Positions 1 through 6,217 of a DNA stretch of 6,303 nucleotides are shown here, piece by piece (the first letter of the stretch is position 1; each line of letters opens with the position of its first letter). The notes beneath the pieces were generated by a model. The model did not search any database. It saw only the letters and a program-made list of their open reading frames with translations, and had not been told where the DNA came from. The stretch is taken from contig SEHC01000158.1 in the NCBI GenBank assembly GCA_004173415.1, positions 1-6,303 on the forward strand, given 5' to 3'. A program made the translations under genes and the position numbers. The DNA comes from Lysobacteraceae bacterium (GTDB lineage: Bacteria > Pseudomonadota > Gammaproteobacteria > Xanthomonadales > Xanthomonadaceae).

Positions 1-542
1 TCCAGCACCGGGCAGACCGAGGCCACCCGCAGCAGCGGCAATCCGGCCTGCGGCGCGCGCAAGGCCAGGCGCAGGGCGAAGTTGCCGCCCAGCGAATAGC
101 CGGCGGCCACGAACGGCCGCCCGGGGAAACGCCGGGCGACGTCGCTGGCCGCGTTCACCACTTCGTCCAGGCGGTTGGAGTGGAAGATTTCCTGATTCAG
201 GTGATGGGTGTCGCCGTGGTCGCGGAAATTCAGCCGCACCACCTCGCAGCCGCCCTCGAGCAGGCGCGCGGCGGTCATGCGCATGTAGCTGGACTCGGTG
301 CTGCCCTCCCAGCCATGCAGCAGCAGGGCCAGGCCGCGTGGCTCACGGCCGGGCATCACGCTGTGCCAGCCCTGCAGGCGCACGCCGTCGCCGCCGTCGA
401 AGATGTGCTCGGTGGTGACCGCGCCCATCGCGGTAAGCGCGCGCAGCCCGCGGCGCCGGCGCAGGGCGCTGGAACTCAGCACCGATTGCAGGTGCGGGTT
501 GTGCAGCCACTTCGGTGGCTGGTAGTCGTCGGCGGTCAACAT
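1..542 (-). CDS. YheT-type alpha/beta hydrolase, N-terminal half (3' end beyond window)
   Basis: This is the first 180 residues of an alpha/beta-fold hydrolase, read from an ATG at 542. The frame is open to the window edge, so the C-terminus is missing. The YheT/UPF0017 branch is indicated by W-L-H-N-P-H-L-Q-S (residues 12-20), the oxyanion-hole segment LLLHGWEGS (73-81) and the nucleophile elbow GYSLGGN, with Ser150 as the expected nucleophile. The catalytic Asp and His should lie beyond the window, as family members are roughly 320-340 residues. No signal peptide is visible, so the protein is probably cytoplasmic. The family is annotated as predicted carboxylesterases; the natural substrate is generally unknown. 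The start is 43 nt after the stop of the broken acyltransferase gene, so the two may share a transcript. The ribosome binding site is weak. Family assignment is firm, substrate is not. Confidence 0.9.
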   Translation of the reverse strand, partial: MLTADDYQPPKWLHNPHLQSVLSSSALRRRRGLRALTAMGAVTTEHIFDGGDGVRLQGWHSVMPGREPRGLALLLHGWEGSTESSYMRMTAARLLEGGCEVVRLNFRDHGDTHHLNQEIFHSNRLDEVVNAASDVARRFPGRPFVAAGYSLGGNFALRLALRAPQAGLPLLRVASVCPVL

Positions 543-585
543 TTGCCTGCTCGTGCCTCGCGGAGTTGCAGCCGGCCGGGCCGGC

Positions 586-1190
586 TCAGTCGTCGGCGTG
601 CATCGCCGCGACGATACGCTCGCGGGCCAGCTCGGCGATCCGGCTGCGCCCTTCCAGCTCGCCGGCGGCGATGGGTTGCAGGAAGCATACGTCAGCGCTG
701 CGCGGCGGTTCACCCAGCAGGCGGATGAAATTGGCGAAGAAGCTCTCGTGCGCGCCGAAGGCGACCACGGTCTGCGCGCTGGCCCCGGGACCGTAGCGCA
801 GGGCCACCGGTTGCACCGGCACGAGCGCCTCGACCGCCGGCTGGAAGATCCGGGCGTGGAACGGCCCCACCGCGGCGCCATCGCGGGTGCGCCCTTCCGG
901 GAACACCCCTACCGCGCGCCCGGCCTGCAGGCGGGCGAGCATGGCATGCATCACCCCGCCCATCGATTCCTGGCTGCCGCGCTGGTGGAAGATGGTCTCG
1001 CCGCGCGCGGCCAGCCAGCCGACCAGCGGCCAGCCGCGGATCTCCTGCTTGGCCACGAATCCCATATGCTCAGCAGCACCAGCGGCAACAACACGAAGAT
1101 ATGGACCAGCAACAGGGGTGCGCGGTACAGGTACCGGAACGCGCGCCCCGGTCCGCCGCCTGAGCTGGCGCGAGGCAATGGGGAATTCAT
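586..1190 (-). pseudogene. Broken PlsC-type 1-acylglycerol-3-phosphate acyltransferase (internal deletion plus frame change)
   Basis: Two pieces of one acyltransferase gene are visible in different frames. From an ATG at 1190, the first 42 or so residues (MNSPLPRASS...) give a basic N-terminus and a hydrophobic anchor (YLYRAPLLLVHIFVLLPLVLL) typical of Xanthomonad lysophospholipid acyltransferases. Near 1062-1070 the meaningful frame switches. From an in-frame ATG at 1065 the C-terminal half follows: GFVAKQEIRGWPLVGWLA, then GETIFHQRGS, VGVFPEGRT (acyl-acceptor phosphate-binding motif) and VQPVAL, ending at a TGA at 586-588. The stretch expected between these pieces, including the catalytic H(X)4D motif, is absent; by recall of full-length homologues it would be about 75 residues. 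The frame starting at 1190 runs on as nonsense and stops near 951. A frame open from a TTG at 1278 covers the C-terminal half, but its upstream part is not acyltransferase-like. Neither reading can give a working enzyme of this family. A sequencing or assembly deletion would look the same. Confidence 0.82.
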
Positions 1191-1290
1191 CCGCGCACGA
1201 TACCGGATGGATCTGGAGTTGGGCTACTAGAACCACCGCTGTCGGCACGGTCGCGTCCCGCTCACGCAATACCGGCAACGCCGGGCGACT

Positions 1291-1722
1291 TCAGCCCGCT
1301 CCGCTTCCTGCGGTGGAGCCGACGGCTTCCTTCTCACCGCAGCCGCCGATGCGCTTTTCGCGGACGATTACCGGTTCCCACTCAAGGTTGTCGAGGCTGA
1401 TCGTGTGCCGGGCCGCGAGGTAATAGCGGACGCAGGGCTCTGCATCCAGAGTCACGGTCTGGTAGCTCGTCCTGCCGCGCTTGCCGGCCTTGGTGGTGGC
1501 GATCTGGAAATAACGCATGCCGGGCTTGAAGCGCTTGAGCGTCTGCTCCCGGTCGAAATCCGTCTGCCCATCCATGCCCAGTACTTCGATGTTGTAATCG
1601 GTCCGGCTGGAGGCATTGGCGCCGCGGCTTTCCACTTCAGACCATGGTTCCTGGTCCGAAGCCCATGCGGTCGACGGCAAGGCGCAGCAAGCAATCAGCG
1701 CCAGTGTGTTCCAGTCAGCCAT
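1291..1722 (-). CDS. Small secreted protein of unknown function
   Basis: A 143-residue protein that I do not recognise as a named family. The N-terminus looks like a signal peptide: a hydrophobic stretch (residues 7-15, LALIACCAL) and a good signal peptidase I site, A-W-A before Ser22. The n-region is unusual because it lacks a Lys or Arg and has an Asp. The mature part is polar and charged. Its best-ordered segment appears to be residues 68-127 (from PGMRYFQIATTKAG to EKRIGGC), with two cysteines (CVRYY and IGGC) that could form a disulfide in the periplasm. The last 16 residues are low-complexity Gly/Ser/Ala. The ATG at 1722 is preceded by a weak G-rich ribosome-binding stretch, and an in-frame TGA a short way upstream rules out a longer start. 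It stands apart from its neighbours (118 bp upstream gap, 100 bp downstream), so it probably has its own promoter. Confidence 0.72.
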   Translation of the reverse strand: MADWNTLALIACCALPSTAWASDQEPWSEVESRGANASSRTDYNIEVLGMDGQTDFDREQTLKRFKPGMRYFQIATTKAGKRGRTSYQTVTLDAEPCVRYYLAARHTISLDNLEWEPVIVREKRIGGCGEKEAVGSTAGSGAG

Positions 1723-1840
1723 GACGCCCCATCCGTCTGTTCCCCATCACAATTTTCGCACCTGGATGGAGGTCGGGGCAAGGCGCCGGCCAAGGGGCCA
1801 GGCCACGACCTGACGATCGCCTTGGCGTTGTGTTACAGGC

Positions 1841-2017
1841 TCAGTTCCCGCTGCTGCGTTGCACTGCCATGGCGACCGCGACCAGCTTGGACACAACGAC
1901 CAGCCACAGCAAGACAAGCGGAATCTTCCAGTCCTCGGGAAGCGGCCAACACCACGCCACGAGCAGGCACATCGCCTGGACAGCGAGGAACAGCAAGGTT
2001 GCCGCCAACGTGCTCAC
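1841..2017 (-). CDS. Small two-helix membrane protein, coupled to the thioesterase gene
   Basis: A 58-residue protein read from a GTG at 2017. The GTG overlaps the thioesterase stop codon (GTGA, 2014-2017), the usual sign of translational coupling. It has two hydrophobic segments, about residues 4-24 (LAATLLFLAVQAMCLLVAWCW) and 33-51 (PLVLLWLVVVSKLVAVAMA), joined by a short polar turn PLPEDWK, with a short basic/polar tail (QRSSGN). It is therefore probably an inner-membrane hairpin. I cannot name a function. An upstream-extended reading from 2221 exists in this frame, but it only covers thioesterase DNA out of frame and is rich in Arg, Pro and Gly, so the GTG start is preferred. It looks like the last gene of the sixA-to-thioesterase operon. 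No clear intrinsic terminator follows. Confidence 0.72.
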   Translation of the reverse strand: MSTLAATLLFLAVQAMCLLVAWCWPLPEDWKIPLVLLWLVVVSKLVAVAMAVQRSSGN

Positions 2018-2436
2018 GCCACCGGCACGACCGCCAGGGTCAACCGCGAAATGCAAACCGGCTTGCCGGCCTCGTTCTCGATGCGGATTTCCCAGACCTG
2101 GGTGGTCCGGCCGACATGCAGGGCGCGGGCGGTGCCGGTGACCACGCCGCTGCGGACCGCGCGAAGGTGGTTGGCATTGATCTCCAGGCCCACCACCGCC
2201 TCGCGCTGCGGGTCCACGCACAGTCCACCGGCCATGCTTCCCAGGGTTTCGGCCAGGGCGACCGAGGCGCCTCCGTGCAGCAGTCCGTAGGGCTGGCGGG
2301 TGCGCGCATCCACCGGCATGGTGCCGCGCAGCCAGTCTTCGCCGGCCTCGATGATGGTGATGCCCAGGTGCCCGACCATGCAGTCGTCGCGCAGCGCGTT
2401 GACCGCTGCGATATCCACGGGAGAACGGAAAGCCAT
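2014..2436 (-). CDS. Hotdog-fold acyl-CoA thioesterase, MenI/YdiI (PaaI) type
   Basis: A 140-residue single-domain hotdog thioesterase hydrolysing an acyl-CoA or aryl-CoA thioester in the cytoplasm. The central signature runs from Q48-P-Y-GLLHGGAS to VALAETLGS. Gln48, His54 and the catalytic carboxylate Glu63 fall at the same positions I recall for E. coli YdiI (MenI), and the conserved V-G-L-E-I-N-A-N-H segment ends at His90. Length matches the family (about 136-140). YdiI/MenI hydrolyses 1,4-dihydroxy-2-naphthoyl-CoA in menaquinone synthesis. If the host is a Xanthomonad it probably lacks menaquinone, so the true substrate is open (phenylacetyl-, benzoyl- or fatty acyl-CoA are possible). 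The ATG at 2436 is fixed by homology and by a strong GAGGAA ribosome binding site 7 nt upstream. A longer in-frame reading to 2736 is rejected as phospholipase D DNA out of frame. Confidence 0.93.
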   Translation of the reverse strand: MAFRSPVDIAAVNALRDDCMVGHLGITIIEAGEDWLRGTMPVDARTRQPYGLLHGGASVALAETLGSMAGGLCVDPQREAVVGLEINANHLRAVRSGVVTGTARALHVGRTTQVWEIRIENEAGKPVCISRLTLAVVPVA

Positions 2437-2443
2437 GCGGCGG

Positions 2444-2449
2444 TTCCTC
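2444..2449 (-). promoter_or_regulatory. Ribosome binding site (GAGGAA) of the thioesterase gene
   Basis: On the minus strand GAGGAA lies 7 nt before the ATG at 2436. It overlaps the TGA stop codon of the phospholipase D gene (2448-2450). A ribosome finishing the upstream gene ends on the next Shine-Dalgarno, which favours reinitiation and confirms the chosen start. Confidence 0.75.
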
Positions 2450-4424
2450 AAAGGATGGGGACGAGGCCGGCGCCGAAGGCGGTCAGCAGGCGCGTGTACA
2501 GCCACTTGGGGCCGACATTGACTTCGGGGAAGTCGCCGGCCGCCTGGTAGCAGCGGTGGAATCCCGGATCGCCGGGCGCGAGCGGCGCCGGGCAATCCGG
2601 GCCGGGGATGAATTCGTAGCTGGTCGCATAGCGCCACGGCCACAGGTCGAACAGCGGCAGGGCCTCGGAGACCTTGCCCAGGCTGTAGTCCAGGCCGGAG
2701 AGCACCGGTGGCTTGGCCCGCGGGGCGATGGTCCACGAATTCTCCGGGGCGATGTCGCGGCGGATGCTCGCGGCCAGGGCCTGGGCGAAGGCCACGTCGT
2801 CGATCACCACCGCGCTTTCGGTGTTGTAGTTCTCCGAGCGCGGGTCGAAGTTGTGGGTGCCGATCACGCCGATGCGGTTGTCGATGACCATCGACTTGGC
2901 GTGCAGGCCCAGGCGTACGCCGGCCCGCTTCAGCGGCAACGGGGCACTGCCCGCGCCGCTGCTGAGGAAGGAGGGCCGCGACTCGGTGCGTTGCAGCTTG
3001 CGGGCGGTCTGGCGGGCGGGCCGGCGGATCTTGCTTCCGGGCGCCACCACCGCCGCCGGGGCAGGCCGGGCGGGCGGCGCCGGCGTTGCCTCCCCGGCCG
3101 TGACCGGTGCGGGACCGGGCACCGGCGCGGCCAGCGGCGGACCCGGCAACAACGCCGCGTAGTCGACCGGAGCGTCCTCGGGGAACGGCTTGTATTCGTG
3201 GATCCGGAAGCCGAATTCGCGCAGGTAGCGACGCTTGTACTTGAACGACATCGCATACACCACCGCGTTGTCGGTCGCCGCCAGGCTGTTGGTCGACACG
3301 ATCACCTGCGGCGGCGGCTGGCGCTTGCGCAGTTCGCGGAACAGGTCCTGGGCCGGCTGCGACATCACCAGGTACGGGGTCTGCAGCAGGATTTCCGAAC
3401 GCGAGCCGCTGATCAGCCGTTCCAGCACCGGCGCCGCGGGCGCGGCATCGGCGGGACGCTCGCGCCGGTGCTTCTGCGGCAGGTCGGCGACGTACTCCAC
3501 CGCGCGCACCGGCAGGGCGGGTTCGACCAGCCGCTGCCGCACCAGCGCGGGGTCGCCGACCTCGCGCAGGAACTCCTCAACGCGCTGCGGCCGCAGGTAG
3601 TCCAGGGGCGGCATCGACGGCACCCCATCGCGCAGCAAGGTGCGGCCCACGTCGTTCAGGCGCTCGGCCGGGACGCTGCGCCGGGCGTTCCAGAACGCCT
3701 CGAAGTTCGCCGCCATCGCCTGGGTCGCCGGGCCCGCGACCAGCACGTCGCGATCGCGGAAGTTGTACTCGGCGTCCCAGTCGTAATAGTCGTCCTGGTA
3801 ATTTCGCCCGCCGGTGATGCCGACGCTGTCGTCCACCAGCAGCAGCTTGGTGTGCATGCGCTGGTTGAAGCGGCGGAAGCAGCACAGCACGCTGCCGGCG
3901 TAGTCGAAGTAGTTCAGCTTGGCTTTGCCGAAGCTGGGGTTGTAGATGCGGATCTGGAAATTGCGGTGCGCGCCGGCCAGGGCGGCGAGGATGCGCAGGT
4001 CGGAGATCGCCGACAGCTGGTCGATCAGCAGCCGCACCTGGACCCCGCGCCGCGCGGCCGCCAGCAATTCCTCCAGCACCAGCCGCGCGCTGTCGTCGGT
4101 ATCGAAGATGTAGGTCTGCAGGTCGATGCGCTGGCGGGCGCTGCGCATCAGGTCGACCCGGGCCAGCAGCGCATCCTGGCCCTGGTCCAGGATCAGCGCG
4201 TAGTGGCGCGGCGCGGCGGCGCTGGATTCGGCATAGGCCCGGGCACCCAGCCCATGCAGGGCCGAGTCGGCCGCGCAGGCGTTGGCCTGGCTGCAGTCGA
4301 CGACCTGGGAACGCGCGGCCTGGGCGATCGACGCGGCCTGGTCGCGCTGGCGGTCGGACAGGCTGGCGCAGGCCGCGCACGACAGCGCCAGCCACAACGC
4401 CACGGCACGCGACCACGGGGTCAC
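2448..4424 (-). CDS. Phospholipase D family protein, cardiolipin synthase C-like, with two HKD motifs
   Basis: A 658-residue envelope protein with two phospholipase D catalytic motifs. HKD1 is H191-T-K193-LLLV-D198 followed by GGRN (205-208). HKD2 is H508-A-K510-SMVI-D515 followed by a G-T-H-N-F segment (521-526). The QTYIFDTDDSAR segment (103-114) and the architecture resemble ClsC/YmdC, which makes cardiolipin by phosphatidyl transfer; hydrolytic PLD activity cannot be excluded. The N-terminus has a hydrophobic stretch (7-20) with Cys16 and Cys19. It may be a lipoprotein signal, but the lipobox is not canonical. Residues about 427-500 form a Pro/Ala-rich then basic linker inserted before HKD2, which makes the protein longer than typical ClsC (roughly 470-500 residues). 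The start is a GTG at 4424 that overlaps the stop of the YceI-like gene (GTGA). The catalytic residues are intact. Confidence 0.92.
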   Translation of the reverse strand: MTPWSRAVALWLALSCAACASLSDRQRDQAASIAQAARSQVVDCSQANACAADSALHGLGARAYAESSAAAPRHYALILDQGQDALLARVDLMRSARQRIDLQTYIFDTDDSARLVLEELLAAARRGVQVRLLIDQLSAISDLRILAALAGAHRNFQIRIYNPSFGKAKLNYFDYAGSVLCCFRRFNQRMHTKLLLVDDSVGITGGRNYQDDYYDWDAEYNFRDRDVLVAGPATQAMAANFEAFWNARRSVPAERLNDVGRTLLRDGVPSMPPLDYLRPQRVEEFLREVGDPALVRQRLVEPALPVRAVEYVADLPQKHRRERPADAAPAAPVLERLISGSRSEILLQTPYLVMSQPAQDLFRELRKRQPPPQVIVSTNSLAATDNAVVYAMSFKYKRRYLREFGFRIHEYKPFPEDAPVDYAALLPGPPLAAPVPGPAPVTAGEATPAPPARPAPAAVVAPGSKIRRPARQTARKLQRTESRPSFLSSGAGSAPLPLKRAGVRLGLHAKSMVIDNRIGVIGTHNFDPRSENYNTESAVVIDDVAFAQALAASIRRDIAPENSWTIAPRAKPPVLSGLDYSLGKVSEALPLFDLWPWRYATSYEFIPGPDCPAPLAPGDPGFHRCYQAAGDFPEVNVGPKWLYTRLLTAFGAGLVPIL

Positions 4425-4987
4425 GACGCGTCCTTCAGGCGCGCGCGCAGCACGAACACCACCCGGTCGCTGACCGCCATCATCCAGTCGTCCATGTCGT
4501 AGTCGCTGCGCCGCACCGCCCCGGTGGCGACCACGTCGCAGTCCAGGGCCGGTCGCGAGCAGGTCGAAGGCGCCACCTGCAGGGTCTTGGGCCGGGTGAT
4601 GCCGCGGATGCTCAGCTCGCCGGCCAGGTCGCCGCCGGAGACCAGCAGCGACTCGTCATAGGGCCGCGAGACGAACACCACCACCGGATAGCGTTCGGCC
4701 TCGAAGAACTGGTGCCCGCGGGTCCACTGGGTATAGCGGGGATAGCCAACGATCTCGACCGAACGGGTGTACATGCGCAGGACCACCTGGTGGCGGCCGT
4801 CGGGCAGGCGCTTGACCTCGCCGTCATATCGCGGGAACACGCCTTCCAGCTTCTTGCCCCAGCGGGTCCGCAGCTCGAAACCGAAACGTGACGCCTCCGG
4901 GTCGAAGCCCTCGGCGCAGGCGGACAGCGCCGGCCACAGGCAGAGCAGGGCCAAGGCCCAGCCACGACAGGAATTCCGGAAAAGCAT
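4421..4987 (-). CDS. YceI-like lipid-binding lipoprotein
   Basis: A 188-residue exported protein of the YceI-like family, whose lipocalin-like beta barrel binds isoprenoid or other amphiphilic molecules in the periplasm. Residues 1-23 are a lipoprotein signal (MLFRNSCRGW then a Leu/Ala-rich core) ending in a canonical lipobox L-S-A-C with Cys24 as the lipidated residue. Family features follow: SRFGFELRTRWGKKLEGVFPRYDGEV (34-59), FFEAERYPVVVFVS (94-107) and a C-terminal strand DRVVFVLRARL. Cys143 and Cys150 flank a short loop and may form a disulfide. The ATG at 4987 lies 8 nt after the sixA stop, and the TGA overlaps the GTG start of the phospholipase D gene. The frame is open further up to 5317, but that part covers sixA in another frame and is Arg/Gly-rich nonsense. 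The exact ligand is unknown. Confidence 0.85.
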   Translation of the reverse strand: MLFRNSCRGWALALLCLWPALSACAEGFDPEASRFGFELRTRWGKKLEGVFPRYDGEVKRLPDGRHQVVLRMYTRSVEIVGYPRYTQWTRGHQFFEAERYPVVVFVSRPYDESLLVSGGDLAGELSIRGITRPKTLQVAPSTCSRPALDCDVVATGAVRRSDYDMDDWMMAVSDRVVFVLRARLKDAS

Positions 4988-4995
4988 TTTTGCCG

Positions 4996-5472
4996 TCACG
5001 GCCACCAGAAGGCGGAAAGGGTCGCCACGCCCGGTTCGACGCTGGCGTCGGCCGGCAGCTTCAGCACCATCACCGAAGCCACCGGCATCCCGCGGTAGTC
5101 GCCGGACTGGCCGCTGTGCATCAGCGCGGCCAGCCGCTCCAGGCCCGGGTTGTGGCCGACCAGCATCAGCCGCGCGGCTTCGCGGTGGCTGTCGGCCAGT
5201 TCGGCCAGGGTGCCGGCGGTGGCTTCGTAGATCGCGTCTTCGAGCCGTTGCTCGACGTAACCGATCTTTTCCAGTACCGCCTCGAGGGTTTCGCGCGCGC
5301 GCCGGGCCGGCGAACACAGGATCCGGTCCGGGACCAGGCCCTGTTCGGCCAGCCAGCGGCCGGCGGCCTGGGCCTCGGCCAAGCCCTCGGGCGAGAGCGG
5401 GCGGTCTATGTCCGGCTGCCCGCTTTCGGCGGGTTCGGCATGCGCATGGCGCAGGAGGATCAGTTCACGCAT
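4996..5472 (-). CDS. sixA: Phosphohistidine phosphatase SixA family protein
   Basis: A complete 158-residue member of the histidine phosphatase (phosphoglycerate-mutase-like) superfamily, SixA branch. The N-terminus has the catalytic motif L-L-R8-H9-A (SixA-type RHA instead of RHG), followed by CSPARRARETLE (53-64, phosphate-pocket Arg57), Glu83 in IYEA and the second catalytic His107 in VGHNPGLE. These are the residues expected of an active enzyme, and the length matches the family (about 155-165). In E. coli SixA removes phosphate from phosphohistidine on signalling/PTS proteins such as NPr and was first described on the ArcB HPt domain. The target here is not known. There is no signal peptide, so it is cytoplasmic. 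The ATG at 5472 has an upstream AAGGGA-like ribosome binding site. It is followed 8 nt later by the YceI-like gene and preceded by parA at 42 nt. Confidence 0.93.
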   Translation of the reverse strand: MRELILLRHAHAEPAESGQPDIDRPLSPEGLAEAQAAGRWLAEQGLVPDRILCSPARRARETLEAVLEKIGYVEQRLEDAIYEATAGTLAELADSHREAARLMLVGHNPGLERLAALMHSGQSGDYRGMPVASVMVLKLPADASVEPGVATLSAFWWP

Positions 5473-5514
5473 GGCATCCCTTCGGTTGGACGAGTGGGCG
5501 GATCGGTGCGGAGC

Positions 5515-6147
5515 TCAAGCCTTCCTGAGCCATTTCAGCAGGGGTTCCCAGTCGGCCTGATGGTCGCGGACCTGGGCCGAACGGTAGTCGAACAGGCTGC
5601 GACCCAGGCCGGCAAGGACCACGTAGGCCTGGCTGTCGCGCAACTGCGCGACCACCGGGTAGGGCCAGCTCTTGAGCATTTCCAGGGCCTGCTGGGAGGT
5701 ATTGGTCCACGGCTTGCTGCGGTTGACCACCAGCCCCACCGGCAGCTTGCGCTTGTGCACCCGCGGGACCTTGGAAAGCGAATTCAGGAAACCCACGGTC
5801 GCCTCGATGTCCAGCGCCGACGGCAGCACGGGGACCACGATCGCATCGACATGGTCGAAGAACTGGGACAGGTCGTCGGCCATGGAGCCGGCGGCCGCGT
5901 CGATGACCACCCGTTCGGCGTCATCGGGCAGGTTGGCGCGCCAGTTGCGCTTGCCGCTGGCGTCGATCGGCAGCACGGCGCTGTCCATTTCTGCCCGGCG
6001 CTCGGCCCAGCGGGTGGAGGAGTGCTGCGGATCGGCGTCCACCAGCACGGTGCGCTTGCCCTCAAGCGCGAACTGCGCGGCCAGGTTGGTGGCCAACGTG
6101 GTCTTGCCGGCGCCACCCTTGGAGCTGGCGACCAGAATCGTCTTCAT
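5515..6147 (-). CDS. Orphan ParA/MinD-family ATPase
   Basis: A 210-residue P-loop ATPase of the ParA family. It has the deviant Walker A K10-GGAGK15-TT near the N-terminus, the Walker A' region V-L-V-D37-A-D39-P-Q (34-41), and a Walker B-like VVIDAAAG (80-87, Asp83). VVPVLPSALDIEA (104-116) and V-N-R-S-K (141-145) are further family segments. There is no N-terminal helix-turn-helix, so it belongs with short ParA-like proteins rather than P1-type ParA. No ParB-like gene is adjacent on the downstream side, and the upstream side is outside the window. Such orphan ATPases often position cellular cargo or plasmids by ATP-dependent dimerisation on the nucleoid; the cargo is unknown. The ATG at 6147 is preceded by GAGGTG at 5 nt and begins the canonical MKTILVASSKGG. 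The frame stays open to 6300 only by running through the inverted repeat. Confidence 0.92.
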   Translation of the reverse strand: MKTILVASSKGGAGKTTLATNLAAQFALEGKRTVLVDADPQHSSTRWAERRAEMDSAVLPIDASGKRNWRANLPDDAERVVIDAAAGSMADDLSQFFDHVDAIVVPVLPSALDIEATVGFLNSLSKVPRVHKRKLPVGLVVNRSKPWTNTSQQALEMLKSWPYPVVAQLRDSQAYVVLAGLGRSLFDYRSAQVRDHQADWEPLLKWLRKA

Positions 6148-6152
6148 GCGCG

Positions 6153-6158
6153 CACCTC
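6153..6158 (-). promoter_or_regulatory. Ribosome binding site (GAGGTG) of the ParA-family gene
   Basis: GAGGTG on the minus strand ends 5 nt before the ATG at 6147. It decides the start against the longer open reading up to 6300, whose N-terminal 51 residues would be translated hairpin and G-run DNA. Confidence 0.65.
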
Positions 6159-6185
6159 GTTTCCGTGGAACCGGCAGGGTACACC

Positions 6186-6215
6186 GGGGGGGCGTGAACG
6201 GGGAACGGGCGGGGG
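6186..6215 (+). other. G-quadruplex-type motif upstream of the ParA-family gene
   Basis: The plus strand carries four guanine runs: G7 (6186-6192), G4 (6200-6203), G3 (6207-6209) and G5 (6211-6215). They are separated by spacers of 7, 3 and 1 nt, which fits the usual rule of four runs of at least three G with loops of 1-7 nt. The plus strand is the template for parA, so a folded quadruplex would sit ahead of the parA start, about 40 bp upstream. Folding is a prediction from the pattern, and runs of this kind are partly expected in G+C-rich DNA. Confidence 0.55.
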
Positions 6216-6217
6216 AC

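Noticed and set aside
571..585. A GCCGGC-CGG-GCCGGC hairpin between the acyltransferase remnant and the hydrolase gene, considered as a terminator.
   Set aside because: The stem is only 6 bp with no T-run, and such palindromes are common in G+C-rich DNA. The downstream gene probably needs read-through.
1191..1278. A TTG start at 1278 for a 230-residue acyltransferase.
   Set aside because: The upstream part in that frame is not acyltransferase-like. The real N-terminus is visible in another frame from 1190, so this is a chance-open frame joined to a gene fragment.
1723..1840. The 118-bp gap ahead of the secreted-protein gene, examined for a promoter or terminator.
   Set aside because: It has an A/T-rich patch (AAAATTGTGAT on the minus strand) and a distant CAAGGCG/CGCCTTG inverted pair. 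There is no T-run and no convincing -35/-10 pair.
1405..2550. A 381-codon plus-strand open frame.
   Set aside because: It spans antisense of four separate minus-strand features and an intergenic gap, and shows no family motif.
2437..2736. A longer thioesterase N-terminus reaching 2736.
   Set aside because: It overlaps phospholipase D coding DNA out of frame. Homology and the GAGGAA site place the start at 2436.
2556..4502. A 648-codon open frame on the plus strand, antisense to the phospholipase D gene.
   Set aside because: It almost entirely mirrors the minus-strand gene, is rich in Arg, Gly, His and Val with no recognisable domain, and is the expected shadow of a G+C-rich coding region. 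The opposite strand has both HKD motifs.
6178..6205. A TTCCCC / TGTACC pair with 16-nt spacing on the minus strand, considered as a parA promoter.
   Set aside because: Both hexamers match the sigma-70 consensus poorly and overlap the G-runs. The position relative to the start is plausible but not enough to call.
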